DNA from: Aliiglaciecola sp.
Lineage (GTDB): Bacteria; Pseudomonadota; Gammaproteobacteria; Enterobacterales; Alteromonadaceae
NCBI GenBank assembly: GCA_028356795.1
Contig: JAOMVH010000001.1
Location: 1-64,000, forward strand
Length of the DNA stretch: 64,000 nt
Reading direction: 5' to 3'
The notes beneath the pieces were generated by a model that worked only from the letters and a program-made list of their open reading frames with translations, made no database searches and was not told where the DNA came from. The translations under genes were made by a program, and so were the position numbers. Positions 19,812-29,223 of this stretch are shown here, one piece after another (position 1 is the stretch's first letter; every line of letters starts with the position of its first letter).

Positions 19812-20453
19812 ATGGAAGAGCGTTATATGGAAGGCGTGATCATTGTCGTACTGCTGATAGTTCTGGCTTTTGTATTCTATCAAACTTATCGAAAAAGGCT
19901 CGTTGCGAAACGGCAAAACAGCATCAATACATTTAAGTTTCCCATGACAATTTCGCAAAAAGTGATGGCTCAATATCCCCACTTATCCCAAAAAGAAGTC
20001 AATAAAGTGATGGATGGTTTACGGGAATATTTCCACTTATGCAATATTGCCGGCAAAAGGATGGTATCTATGCCATCACAAGCGGTTGATCTGGCTTGGC
20101 ATGAGTTTATTTTGTTTACCAAACAATACGAGACATTCTGTACCAATGCATTTGGTCGATTTTTGCATCACACTCCAGCGGAAGCTATGACATCGCCCAC
20201 TGTCGCGCAAACAGGAATCAAAACCGCATGGCGAATTTCTTGTTACAGAGAAAAAATGCAACCAAAATCTGCCACTCGCTTGCCGATGCTATTTGCAATG
20301 GATTAAAAACTACAGATACCCGACGGATTCATGTACTCACTAAATTGCAGTCCAAATGGCAAAAAAGAATATTGTGGTAGTCACATCGGTTGTGGCTCTG
20401 GTTGTGCTGGTGGCAATGACGGTGGTGATGGTGCAGGTTGTGGAGGGGATTAA
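19812..20453 (+). pseudogene. Membrane-anchored protein resembling 'glycine-rich domain-containing' proteins, with the Gly/Cys tail cut off by an in-frame TAA
   Basis: ORF 19812-20306 ('AVDLAWHEFILFTKQYETFCTNAFGRFLHHTPAEAM') ends at TAA 20304-20306. The same frame then reads KLQIPDGFMYSLNCSPNGKKEYCGSHIGCGSGCAGGNDGGDGAGCGGD* to 20453. Confidence 0.65.
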
Positions 20454-20806
20454 AAACGTTTTGAACAACGCAAAGGCTCACATATGTTACAACCGCCTGT
20501 AGAACTACAAACCTGTTTGTCCTCCAATTAGTTCAAATGGTTGGCACCGTGAATTTTTCGGCTGCCGCGCCAAGAGATCCTTTCACCGAAGAGGAATTTA
20601 GGTTTATAAAGATGCTGGCGAATTGGCTAGGTGCAAATCAGGCATAAAATTTTACAATCTCGGATTGGTATAAAATAGCTATTGCAGTTTTAGGGTAAAA
20701 AATTCAGTATAGGCACAATGGTATTTTTTTAACCAGTGATAACAATGTGTTGGCTGTAGACCTAACGTGTCGCTGGTATTCATGGCTAGGGAAGATCTCG
20801 TCTTAA

Positions 20807-23800
20807 GTGGACATTAATCAATTCTATTTAGGTGATTGGCATGTATCGCCTGCAGCCAATAGTTTACGCTTGGGAAAAACAACCAAAACGGTTGAACCCA
20901 AAGCCATGGATGTGTTGTTGCTACTTTGCCAAAATGCTGGTGAGGTGCTCAGTGCAGATGTGATCGTCGAGCAGTGTTGGGGTGACGCCGAAATAGGCGA
21001 CAACCCCATCCACAAAGCGATCAACCAATTACGCAAAGTACTTGGCGATAGCGCCTCTAATCCCTCTTATATTGAGACCATTAGACGACGGGGATACCGT
21101 GTCGTCGCCGACGTCAGCTTTCCTGAAACCATTGAACCTGAACTGCAATTACCTCAGTGGCAAGGCAGCTCCCCTTATCCCGGGTTAAGTGCTTTTGAAC
21201 CCAAACAAGCCAATGTATATTTTGGTCGTCAAACCCAAGTCAATCAATTGCTGGCGCAATTAAGTGAACAAATAGCTGCGTCTCGTACATTTACTCTTAT
21301 CCTCGGGGCCAGCGGTTCAGGTAAGTCCTCGTTAATCAATGCTGGCGTGTTGCCAAAGTTGATCGCAGATAATGGTTTTCACGGGATTAAGGCCATTGAC
21401 TATGCCTTGATTGATTTTGCCGATATTCATCAAGGTGGGCTTTTTTCTGAGTTAGCTAGTGCGATGCTTGATTGGGAGTGCCACCAAGTTCCGGTATTTG
21501 ATGGGCTCAGTGCTGATGATCTGGCGCAAAAACTGACAGGCGACATTGAGTCGGTTATCGCCATGTGCCAAGCGATTATCACAAAACAGCAATACTCAAC
21601 AAACATTACCACTGCTCGATTTTTCTTATCCATCGACAGACTCGAAGTGCTGTTGTCATCGTCACGTTTTAGCTCGCAAGAGAGAAGCGAGTTTTTGGCG
21701 GTCATTGACGCCTTAGCCTGCAGTGATTCGGTGATCATATACAGTGCTTGTCGCAATGACTTTTATCCCCAAGTGGTTGAATTTCCGAGTTTAATGAAAG
21801 GTAAGCAAGACGGGTCACATTTTGATTTGGCTGCCCCTACGCCCAATGAATTGAGTCAAATGGTCCGATTGCCTGCACTCGCTGCTGGCTTAAATTGGTC
21901 GGTGGATGAACAAACTGGTGTGGCGCTGGATGAGTTGTTAACCAATGAAGCATCGGGTCATCCTGATGCCTTGCCATTATTGCAATATACCCTTCAAGAG
22001 CTGTATTTACAGCGTGGCGAAGGCCAAGCCTTATTAGCTTATACCTATCGTGATTTAGGCGGTATCGAAGGCGCAATTGGTAGCAAAGCAGAACAAGTTT
22101 ATCGCCAACTGGCCTCGCAAAATGAGAAAGATCTCTCTCATGTACTGTCATTGTTAGTGACCCTAAATGAAGATGGCAGTATTACCAGTAAAGCTGCCAA
22201 GTGGTCAGAACTACTCAATCAACAACAGCGTGATTTTGTTGACGCGCTGGTAGAGAACCGACTGTTTGTTTCTCATCTGCAACACGGGCAGGCCTGTTTT
22301 AGCGTGGCTCACGAAGCACTATTGCGTCGTTGGTCCAGAGTTGAAACCTGGTTAAGCGCCCATCGGGATAGTTTGGTTGCCAAATATCGTATTCAACAAC
22401 AAACCAAACACTGGTTAGATGACAATCGCAGCACAGCGTATTTATTGGCTGACGGCAAACCGTTAGAAGAAGCCAAAAGCTTGTTGGCCGACTCTACCTT
22501 TGAACTCAAATCAAACGAGCAGGCACTAATACAAAGCTCAATCGCTTTGTCTCGCCGTAAACGTTGGTTAAAACGCGGCACCATCACCATGTTGTGCCTA
22601 CTTACCCTAGTGTCAGTGATGATGAGCATACGTAGTCAATATGCTGAAGATATCGCGCAACAAAAACGCCAAGAAGCCGAGAGTTTATTGGGATTCATGG
22701 TCGGTGAGTTTGCCGACAAACTACGCAGTGTGGAGCGTATGGATTTACTCGATGGAATAAGTAACAAGGCATTGGAGTATTTCAGCACTGCTGATACAGA
22801 ATCAACGGATTTTTTGTCTCGCATTTTCCCAGCACAGAAAAGTTTTGTTGATCAATTTCAGCACGCTCAAACTCTCGAAGCTATGGGAGAAGTGGCATAC
22901 TCAAGGGGCAAACCGGACGAAGCGGAACAAGCATTTTTAGCGGCGAAGTCTATTCTGACCTCTTTACATGAGCGACAGGCAGACAATCTGGAAGTGCTAA
23001 AAACCTTGGGTGAAAACGCGTTTTGGTTGGGGCAGCTGAAATATGATGCCGGTGAGTTAGCACTAGCGAAACTAGATTTTACCCAGTATCGTGATTTTAG
23101 TATTAAATACAGTCAGCTAGAACCAGACTCAGTAGAAGCGCAAATCGAATTAGCTTTTTCACAAAACACCTTGGGTTCAATCGCAGTCAGAATGCAGGAA
23201 TATGAAAACGCGAGAAAAGCTTTTGAGCATTCTCTTTCACTTTTTAACCAAATAAGTGAAAAGAAAGTGGGTGATGTCGATTTAATTGTTGAAACCGCTG
23301 CAAATATTTCTTGGCTAGCCACTGTTTACGAGCACCTTGGAAACTATCAAACAGGTATTAAACTTCGTTCTGAGGCTCAAAAAAAATTATTTGGCGGGTT
23401 AGAACTTTCTGAAGGCAACGCCGGTATTATTGAAGGGCTGGTGTTAAATCAATGGCAGTTAGCAAGGGCGCTTAGTTATAGTGGCAAATATTCAGAAGCA
23501 ATGGCGAAAATTGATACTGCGAAAGAATTGCTAGTTGAATTGCTTGCTCAAGATCCTGGCAATAAGTTTTGGATACAACATTTAAACAGTATTCAGAGCT
23601 TTCAACTTGCACTGGCCTCGGAGCAACAGAGCTTCAATCCTGATCTAGATACTATGGCAGGTCGACTACTAGTAAAGTTAGCCAATGATGAACCTTTTAG
23701 AATTTCTGCAGCGACTTATCTAACGCAGTATTTTCAACTAAGCAATTACTGGGAATTGAGTCAACAGGCATTAGAGCATCTTAACAGCAAAGTTGAAAAA

Positions 23801-24124
23801 GCATCCCTCAAAAATAGAAAAGACCCAGAAGCCTTAATGGTTCTTTCAAATGTTTATTTAGTGAATGTTAGGCAAGCTGAATTTGTGACCCAAGCAGAGC
23901 AAACTAAACAAACAAATGAATTGTGCTCAAAAGTAACAAGTTCATTGGGGCCTATTACACAGAAAAGTAAAAAATTAATGTTTTGGCTACCTTTTGTTAT
24001 TGGTCAACAATGCGTTGGGCAATCAAAAACCTCCTCATTGCATATTAAAGAATTTCAAAAGCAAGGTATCGCTATACCAAGCCACCTTTTTATTAACCCA
24101 ACAAAAAAGAAGACAAAAATATGA
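20807..24124 (+). CDS. Winged-helix (Trans_reg_C/CadC-like) + nSTAND-like NTPase + TM + TPR-like sensor/regulator
   Basis: N-terminal wHTH 'VEPKAMDVLLLLCQNAGEVLSADVIVEQCWGDAEIGDNPIHKAINQLRKVLGD...IETIRRRGYRV'; 'PYPGLSAFEPKQANVYFGRQTQVNQLL' and P-loop 'GASGSGKSSLINAGVLP'; TM 'GTITMLCLLTLVSVMMS'; C-terminal helical repeats. Confidence 0.85.
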   Translation: MDINQFYLGDWHVSPAANSLRLGKTTKTVEPKAMDVLLLLCQNAGEVLSADVIVEQCWGDAEIGDNPIHKAINQLRKVLGDSASNPSYIETIRRRGYRVVADVSFPETIEPELQLPQWQGSSPYPGLSAFEPKQANVYFGRQTQVNQLLAQLSEQIAASRTFTLILGASGSGKSSLINAGVLPKLIADNGFHGIKAIDYALIDFADIHQGGLFSELASAMLDWECHQVPVFDGLSADDLAQKLTGDIESVIAMCQAIITKQQYSTNITTARFFLSIDRLEVLLSSSRFSSQERSEFLAVIDALACSDSVIIYSACRNDFYPQVVEFPSLMKGKQDGSHFDLAAPTPNELSQMVRLPALAAGLNWSVDEQTGVALDELLTNEASGHPDALPLLQYTLQELYLQRGEGQALLAYTYRDLGGIEGAIGSKAEQVYRQLASQNEKDLSHVLSLLVTLNEDGSITSKAAKWSELLNQQQRDFVDALVENRLFVSHLQHGQACFSVAHEALLRRWSRVETWLSAHRDSLVAKYRIQQQTKHWLDDNRSTAYLLADGKPLEEAKSLLADSTFELKSNEQALIQSSIALSRRKRWLKRGTITMLCLLTLVSVMMSIRSQYAEDIAQQKRQEAESLLGFMVGEFADKLRSVERMDLLDGISNKALEYFSTADTESTDFLSRIFPAQKSFVDQFQHAQTLEAMGEVAYSRGKPDEAEQAFLAAKSILTSLHERQADNLEVLKTLGENAFWLGQLKYDAGELALAKLDFTQYRDFSIKYSQLEPDSVEAQIELAFSQNTLGSIAVRMQEYENARKAFEHSLSLFNQISEKKVGDVDLIVETAANISWLATVYEHLGNYQTGIKLRSEAQKKLFGGLELSEGNAGIIEGLVLNQWQLARALSYSGKYSEAMAKIDTAKELLVELLAQDPGNKFWIQHLNSIQSFQLALASEQQSFNPDLDTMAGRLLVKLANDEPFRISAATYLTQYFQLSNYWELSQQALEHLNSKVEKASLKNRKDPEALMVLSNVYLVNVRQAEFVTQAEQTKQTNELCSKVTSSLGPITQKSKKLMFWLPFVIGQQCVGQSKTSSLHIKEFQKQGIAIPSHLFINPTKKKTKI

Positions 24125-24501
24125 CTACGAGTTCTGATGCACCACAATTTTCTTTTACCGTCAGTGTGACAATAACCAATGACCAAGCAACATTTGTCAT
24201 TTATGATCAATCGGGCGAGCCAACCGAGGACCCCGTCGAGGTTACGGTGCACAACACCCAAATAGTATATACCCTAGTTAACAATAACGATGGCCTTATA
24301 TTTGTTGCACCTGAGATTACCGATGACCCAAACAATGATTTGAGTTATGCGTTAAGCGATGGTGACCAAGTGATCACTATTACAGACACTGATGCAGACA
24401 ATGAAAATATTTGTTTGAAACTCGTAGTGGCCAAGTCTTCTGATCCTAGTGTGACCTTTACCAGCCCGGACCCACAGATTAAAAATATACCGCCATTCTA
24501 A
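24121..24501 (+). CDS. Small acidic protein translationally coupled to the nSTAND-like gene (perhaps the 'DP-EP' family)
   Basis: ATGA overlap at 24121-24124 with the upstream stop; 126 aa, beta-rich, no signal peptide. Family name is from memory and not checked. Confidence 0.75.
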   Translation: MTTSSDAPQFSFTVSVTITNDQATFVIYDQSGEPTEDPVEVTVHNTQIVYTLVNNNDGLIFVAPEITDDPNNDLSYALSDGDQVITITDTDADNENICLKLVVAKSSDPSVTFTSPDPQIKNIPPF

Positions 24502-24528
24502 ATCTGTTCGTTAATGGTTATTGAGAAG

Positions 24529-24550
24529 CGCACCTTCTGGTGCGTTTTTT
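24529..24550 (+). terminator. Rho-independent terminator
   Basis: CGCACC-TTCT-GGTGCG followed by TTTTTTG, 28 nt after the 24501 stop. Confidence 0.9.
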
Positions 24551-24718
24551 GTTTTATGCACTTTATTTTAGCCAAAAAAAATCAGAATGAAAAATAAAGG
24601 TTTTAAAATCAATTGGTTACAATCGGAAGGTTAGCGGAAGGTTAACAGTTAATAGTTTCTCTAAGCTTGTCATCAAATCGGTCCTATAAATTTGATAACG
24701 CGCTAAGAGGCACAACTT

Positions 24719-25756
24719 ATGATCAGTTCAAATCCTAATATTTATTATCAGTGGAAACATTTTTCCGATACTTCATCGGATACATTGGCATCAAATGACA
24801 ACCTTGATATGAGCACAATGGAAGTTGCCTCTACTGAGCGTTCGACAACGAGTGAATGTGGTTCAGATTCCATCTCAAACATGATTAACTTCATTAGTGA
24901 AGGCATTTTTGCAATAGATCGCAATGGCATTATTGAAATGATTAACCCAACGGCTGCCAACATGTTTGGGCAAAGTAGAGACATGTTGATTGGCCGTTCT
25001 TTATTGGACTTCTTGGGCGCCAATCAAAGTCACGAATACATCGGCTTGTTTGAGCGTTTATTGAGTCGCGACAATCAGGTGATTAATCACGGTCCCAAAG
25101 AAATCAAACTGGTTCGTGAAGACGGCAGTTGTTTAGAAGCTGACCTGTCTTTATCAAACTTGCCTGAGTCGTTTATTACCGACCGAAAGCTGATCATTGG
25201 TGTTATGCACGACCTCACCAGCCACAAAGCGGAATATGGAAAGCTAAAACGTTTGGCGCGGACAGACTTTTTGACTGGCTTGGCTAATCGTCATGCCTTT
25301 GAAGAAAGTTTAAATACCAATTGGTTGGAATGTGTTAGTGATGAAATGCCGTTGAGTTTGATGGTTATCGATGTTGACCACTTCAAGCTGTTTAACGACG
25401 AACATGGTCATGTGACGGGCGACAAATGTTTGCAACGTATCGCCAAAACCATTGAATCATGTTTACCTGCTCGAAACTGTCTTGCAGCCCGTTATGGCGG
25501 CGAAGAGTTTGCGCTGGTGATGCCGCACTGCCACAGCCAAATTGCTCAGCTAGTCGCGATACGGATAAAACGTCAAGTTGAAGCATTGACCTTTGAAGAC
25601 TTAGGGCTAGGAAAGGATGTCAATATTACCGTGAGTGTAGGGATAGCCTGCCAGCAAAAAGGTTTATACCACACAGCCGAAGCCTTATTGTGCTCGTCTG
25701 ATATCGCCCTATATCGTGCCAAAGAACAGGGCAGAAATCGTATTTGTTGTGTTTAG
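24719..25756 (+). CDS. PAS-GGDEF diguanylate cyclase
   Basis: PAS 'FAIDRNGIIEMINPTAANMFGQSRDMLIGRSL'; GGDEF core 'ARTDFLTGLANRHAF', 'DVDHFKLFNDEHGHVTGD', 'ARYGGEEFALVMP'. Confidence 0.95.
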   Translation: MISSNPNIYYQWKHFSDTSSDTLASNDNLDMSTMEVASTERSTTSECGSDSISNMINFISEGIFAIDRNGIIEMINPTAANMFGQSRDMLIGRSLLDFLGANQSHEYIGLFERLLSRDNQVINHGPKEIKLVREDGSCLEADLSLSNLPESFITDRKLIIGVMHDLTSHKAEYGKLKRLARTDFLTGLANRHAFEESLNTNWLECVSDEMPLSLMVIDVDHFKLFNDEHGHVTGDKCLQRIAKTIESCLPARNCLAARYGGEEFALVMPHCHSQIAQLVAIRIKRQVEALTFEDLGLGKDVNITVSVGIACQQKGLYHTAEALLCSSDIALYRAKEQGRNRICCV

Positions 25757-25918
25757 GGCGTGTTTCACCTCATCAATAACTTTGGGTTAGGTTTAGCCTA
25801 TGGGCTTAGCAGGGAAGGGTTTGGTGTGAACACTCATTAAAATGGATTTTGATTATGAGTGTTCATTTTGTTCATTGAACCATGCAGTTTAATTGGACTT
25901 TTAGTGATGAATTTCCAT

Positions 25919-26461
25919 TCAACTCTCGACTTCGCCAACTAGTTTGAACCTTAATCCCGTTAATTTATTCTGATTATAAAATTCAATAAAACTTTCTGTG
26001 ACTAATGGAAAATGGCCTTTTAAATTGGATAGCCTGAATATCGGCCAGTACTTTGTGCATGGCTTGAATGCGTATTGAGTAACTCCAAGTTTATAACCAT
26101 CACACTCAATAAACTTAGTTTCATTTACATCTAAAATATCAACTTCCTTCGTTACACTAAAATAATAAAGAGGCCCTTGGATTGAATAAAACTCTGTCCA
26201 GCAACCACATTGCTCTATAAATGGTGATATTGTTTTCATTCCAGCCAATGTTGCCAATAAACCATCAGGGTGAAAAGAGGGAAAATCAAAGTTTTCAATC
26301 GACTTATTTCTATGGGTACCTTGGGTAAGTCGAATATGTTTATTTGGCAATTCCTTGAAATTACCGCTAAAAAGGCCATCCATAATATCCCTAAGATCTT
26401 TTTTGGAATCACATGTATAAAATGTGCCACCCTCTATAGGTAAAAACTCAAAAACCATCAT
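25919..26461 (-). CDS. Probable Imm11/DUF1629-like immunity protein
   Basis: C-terminus 'PIFRLSNLKGHFPLVTESFIEFYNQNKLTGLRFKLV' resembles the Imm11-type ending ('LVSExFxxxxxxxxLTGxxFxxV'). Recognised by eye only. Confidence 0.5.
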   Translation of the reverse strand: MMVFEFLPIEGGTFYTCDSKKDLRDIMDGLFSGNFKELPNKHIRLTQGTHRNKSIENFDFPSFHPDGLLATLAGMKTISPFIEQCGCWTEFYSIQGPLYYFSVTKEVDILDVNETKFIECDGYKLGVTQYAFKPCTKYWPIFRLSNLKGHFPLVTESFIEFYNQNKLTGLRFKLVGEVES

Positions 26462-26568
26462 CCTTGCTTGCTCTTCATATAATCTACCAATTTGAAAGCC
26501 TGACTTAATAAAGCGTTTATATCAGGCCCCAGTTTTGTGGTTTTCAGCCGACTAAAAAAATGATTTAG
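26458..26568 (-). pseudogene. Remnant C-terminus of a polymorphic toxin-like ORF
   Basis: Frame upstream of the Imm-like ORF reads LNHFFSRLKTTKLGPDINALLSQAFKLVDYMKSKQG*, no start codon, TAG just upstream; its TGA overlaps the ATG at 26461. Confidence 0.4.
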
Positions 26569-26655
26569 CTAAGCTAAAGCCCATTCTCGGAGTATAAGTC
26601 TAAGTACATCATTAATTTGACCTTTAATTATTGGCGTCGTCGTAAACATTTCTAA

Positions 26656-27270
26656 TTACACGTCAATAACTTTTGGAAAGGGTCTTATTGTGTATGTAAT
26701 TACCCAGTCATTATTTAGCACTTTGTATTTGCAAAATCCTTCGTATTGAAGAGTGTCACAAGTATCAACCGTTTCTTGATGTATGTTTGAGTGAGTTCGG
26801 GTGAGGTAAATTGCAAACTTTTTAGTGAAGTCGTTATTTGACGCATCAAATTTAGACATCCAAACGAAAAGTACAAATTCGACGTCTCTTTTCGGTGTTT
26901 CTTCATTTGATGAAAAAGCCTCTTTAAGCCCGATATCAAACAGCGTTTTAAAGTTAGTGTTCATTTTTTGATGTAACCCATGCACATATATCGTTCTGGC
27001 AAAATTCAGGGTGTTATCGGCCAGTATTCTGGACTCAGCTTTACGTATCGCTTCGATGTTCGATAACGTTTTTGCGCTATATAAGTCGACTTTTCTTTCA
27101 ATAAAATCAATGTCTTTTGATGTGATTATGGTCGATTCAGTGGCGCAGCCGTTAAGTGCGCCGAGCATAAATAGCACTAACATGATCCCGCGAATATTAA
27201 TTTTGCTCATGGGTAAGTGAAACTTACTTTTTTTGATCGTTTTATCCTTGTTTAATTGTTTTTTTGACAA
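26656..27270 (-). CDS. Hypothetical lipoprotein
   Basis: Lipobox 'IMLVLFMLGALNGC'; the start is probably the internal Met (MSKINIRG...). Confidence 0.65.
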   Translation of the reverse strand: MSKKQLNKDKTIKKSKFHLPMSKINIRGIMLVLFMLGALNGCATESTIITSKDIDFIERKVDLYSAKTLSNIEAIRKAESRILADNTLNFARTIYVHGLHQKMNTNFKTLFDIGLKEAFSSNEETPKRDVEFVLFVWMSKFDASNNDFTKKFAIYLTRTHSNIHQETVDTCDTLQYEGFCKYKVLNNDWVITYTIRPFPKVIDV

Positions 27271-27363
27271 TAACTCAAAATGCTTTGGAAGAGGCGTTAA
27301 CGGTCTATTTTTGTTGAATTTGCAATACCGTAGCGGCTTGAGACTTGATTCTCAACAATACCA

Positions 27364-29223
27364 TCAACTGGTACTGTTAAAAAAGCGGCGTTTTTTATAG
27401 CTCAGCCCATAGCCTGTTGGAAACAGTGGGTGGTAGTAGCGGTCGCCAACATTGACGTTAGGGTGGGAGGCTTTTGGCCAGCTGAAGGCAAGTTTTCCAC
27501 TGAATGTGCTGTTGCCACAAAGCACATCGGCGATGCCACTTCCCTCTGAGCCGGGTAACCAGGCGGCGATAAATGCGTTGGAGTAGGACAGTTCGTCTTC
27601 GATTAGTAGTGGTCGCCCTGATACCAATACTGTGATCACTGGTATACCTTTGCTATTAAGGGTTTGTATGGTGTTTGCGTCTTGCGGACAAATCGCTCCT
27701 AGGGCGAGTGAGCGTGATCTTGCTTCGTACATACTGACTTGGCCATGCACATAGCGACCTGATTCAACCACTAGGGCATCGTCACTTCGAATATCGCCAA
27801 GTATCTCTGCATAAGGCGACTCACCAATCACCATAATGGCGGCATCAAAGTCTGCATCGTGTTGCAAAGTCGTCTCAACATTTTGTTGTAATTGTGCGTG
27901 GGGGAAGCGCTTTTTAATACCTTGCCAAATTGAATCGCCGAGGGGCAGGTGGTCGTTTCCTTCAATACCTTGCCAAGTGATGGTGAAGCCTCCACATTGG
28001 CTGCCTTTGCAGTGGGCATTTTTGCCCGCAACCAGTATTCTTGCGCTGCTATTTAAGGGAAGTAAATCGTTTTCATTTTTTAGCAGCACTAACGATTTTT
28101 GAACCGCTTTTTGTGCCAATTTACGATGTGTGGAGCCTCCAAACATGCTGCTATTTGATGATACCCGCTCGGATGGAGCCGGTTTGTCAAACAATCCACT
28201 GGCAATTTTTACCGATAAAATACGTTTAACTGCGTCATTGATGCGCTCCAATGGCACTGTGCCAAGTTCCACATGATTGGTAAGGTGCTCGATGAATTTT
28301 TGCCAATTGCCCGGCACCATGAACATATCGATGCCGGCATTTACACCCTGCGCGACTGCCAAATAAAAATCATCTGCGAGGTAATCTATGCCTTGCATGT
28401 CTGACAGCAGAAAGCCGTCAAATTGCATTTTTTGTTTTAAGGTGTCATTGAGCAAAAATTTGTTGGCGTGACACTTTTCACCGTTCCAACTGCTAAACGA
28501 CACCATGATTGTCATCGCGCCAGCGTTGATGGCTTCGTAGTAGGGGAAAATATGGTTTTTTTCTAGCTCATTCCAGTCTATTACTGCGTCGCCTTGGTCG
28601 ATACCATTTAAGGTTCCGCCGTCTCCCACCCAATGTTTGGCGCAAGCCAATACGCCTTCTTCGCTATCTAATTTGCCTTGCAAACCTTTTATCATGGCTT
28701 TGGCAAACTTGCTCACGAGTTTGGGATCCTCAGAAAAACTCTCATAGGTTCTGCCCCAATTATAATCTCTGGCTACCGCTAGATTAGGCGCAAACACCCA
28801 ATCTACGCCTGTGGCTAACACTTCTTTTGCGGTTGCTTTGGCAATGTCCTTGATGAGGGAAAAATCATCAGTGGCGCCTAACCCAATGTTGTGAGGAAAA
28901 ATGACTGCGTCTTTGACGTTACTATGACCATGAATGGCATCAACGCCATATAAAATTGGAATACCCAGGTGCTGCTGATCAACCTTTGTTGATGCGTACC
29001 AGTAGTCGTCACACATCTCTACCCAGTCATTTAGTTCATTTTGCTTGGGGAAAGAACCCGCAGCGCTCAATATTGAGCCTAATTGGTAATGGTAGACATC
29101 ATTTGGGGTGCAAGTCGTCCGCTCGGCCTGGGTCATTTGGCCTATTTTTTGGGCGAGCGTCATCTTACTCAAGATAGCATTCACTCTTGCTTTAACGTGT
29201 TTGTTAAAACGCATCTTAGCCAT
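27364..29223 (-). CDS. GH3 exo-beta-glucosidase/glucan glucohydrolase, no obvious signal peptide
   Basis: 'GIPILYGVDAIHGHSNV', 'ACAKHWVGDGGT', nucleophile region 'FDGFLLSDMQGIDYL', C-terminal 'LAFSWPKASHP..YYHPLFPTGYGLSY'. Confidence 0.93.
   Translation of the reverse strand: MAKMRFNKHVKARVNAILSKMTLAQKIGQMTQAERTTCTPNDVYHYQLGSILSAAGSFPKQNELNDWVEMCDDYWYASTKVDQQHLGIPILYGVDAIHGHSNVKDAVIFPHNIGLGATDDFSLIKDIAKATAKEVLATGVDWVFAPNLAVARDYNWGRTYESFSEDPKLVSKFAKAMIKGLQGKLDSEEGVLACAKHWVGDGGTLNGIDQGDAVIDWNELEKNHIFPYYEAINAGAMTIMVSFSSWNGEKCHANKFLLNDTLKQKMQFDGFLLSDMQGIDYLADDFYLAVAQGVNAGIDMFMVPGNWQKFIEHLTNHVELGTVPLERINDAVKRILSVKIASGLFDKPAPSERVSSNSSMFGGSTHRKLAQKAVQKSLVLLKNENDLLPLNSSARILVAGKNAHCKGSQCGGFTITWQGIEGNDHLPLGDSIWQGIKKRFPHAQLQQNVETTLQHDADFDAAIMVIGESPYAEILGDIRSDDALVVESGRYVHGQVSMYEARSRSLALGAICPQDANTIQTLNSKGIPVITVLVSGRPLLIEDELSYSNAFIAAWLPGSEGSGIADVLCGNSTFSGKLAFSWPKASHPNVNVGDRYYHPLFPTGYGLSYKKRRFFNSTS

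Noticed and set aside
15352-20453. Genetic-code change (one stop codon reassigned) as explanation of in-frame stops
   Set aside because: All three stop codons (TAG, TGA, TAA) are involved and normal genes throughout the window end with the same codons.
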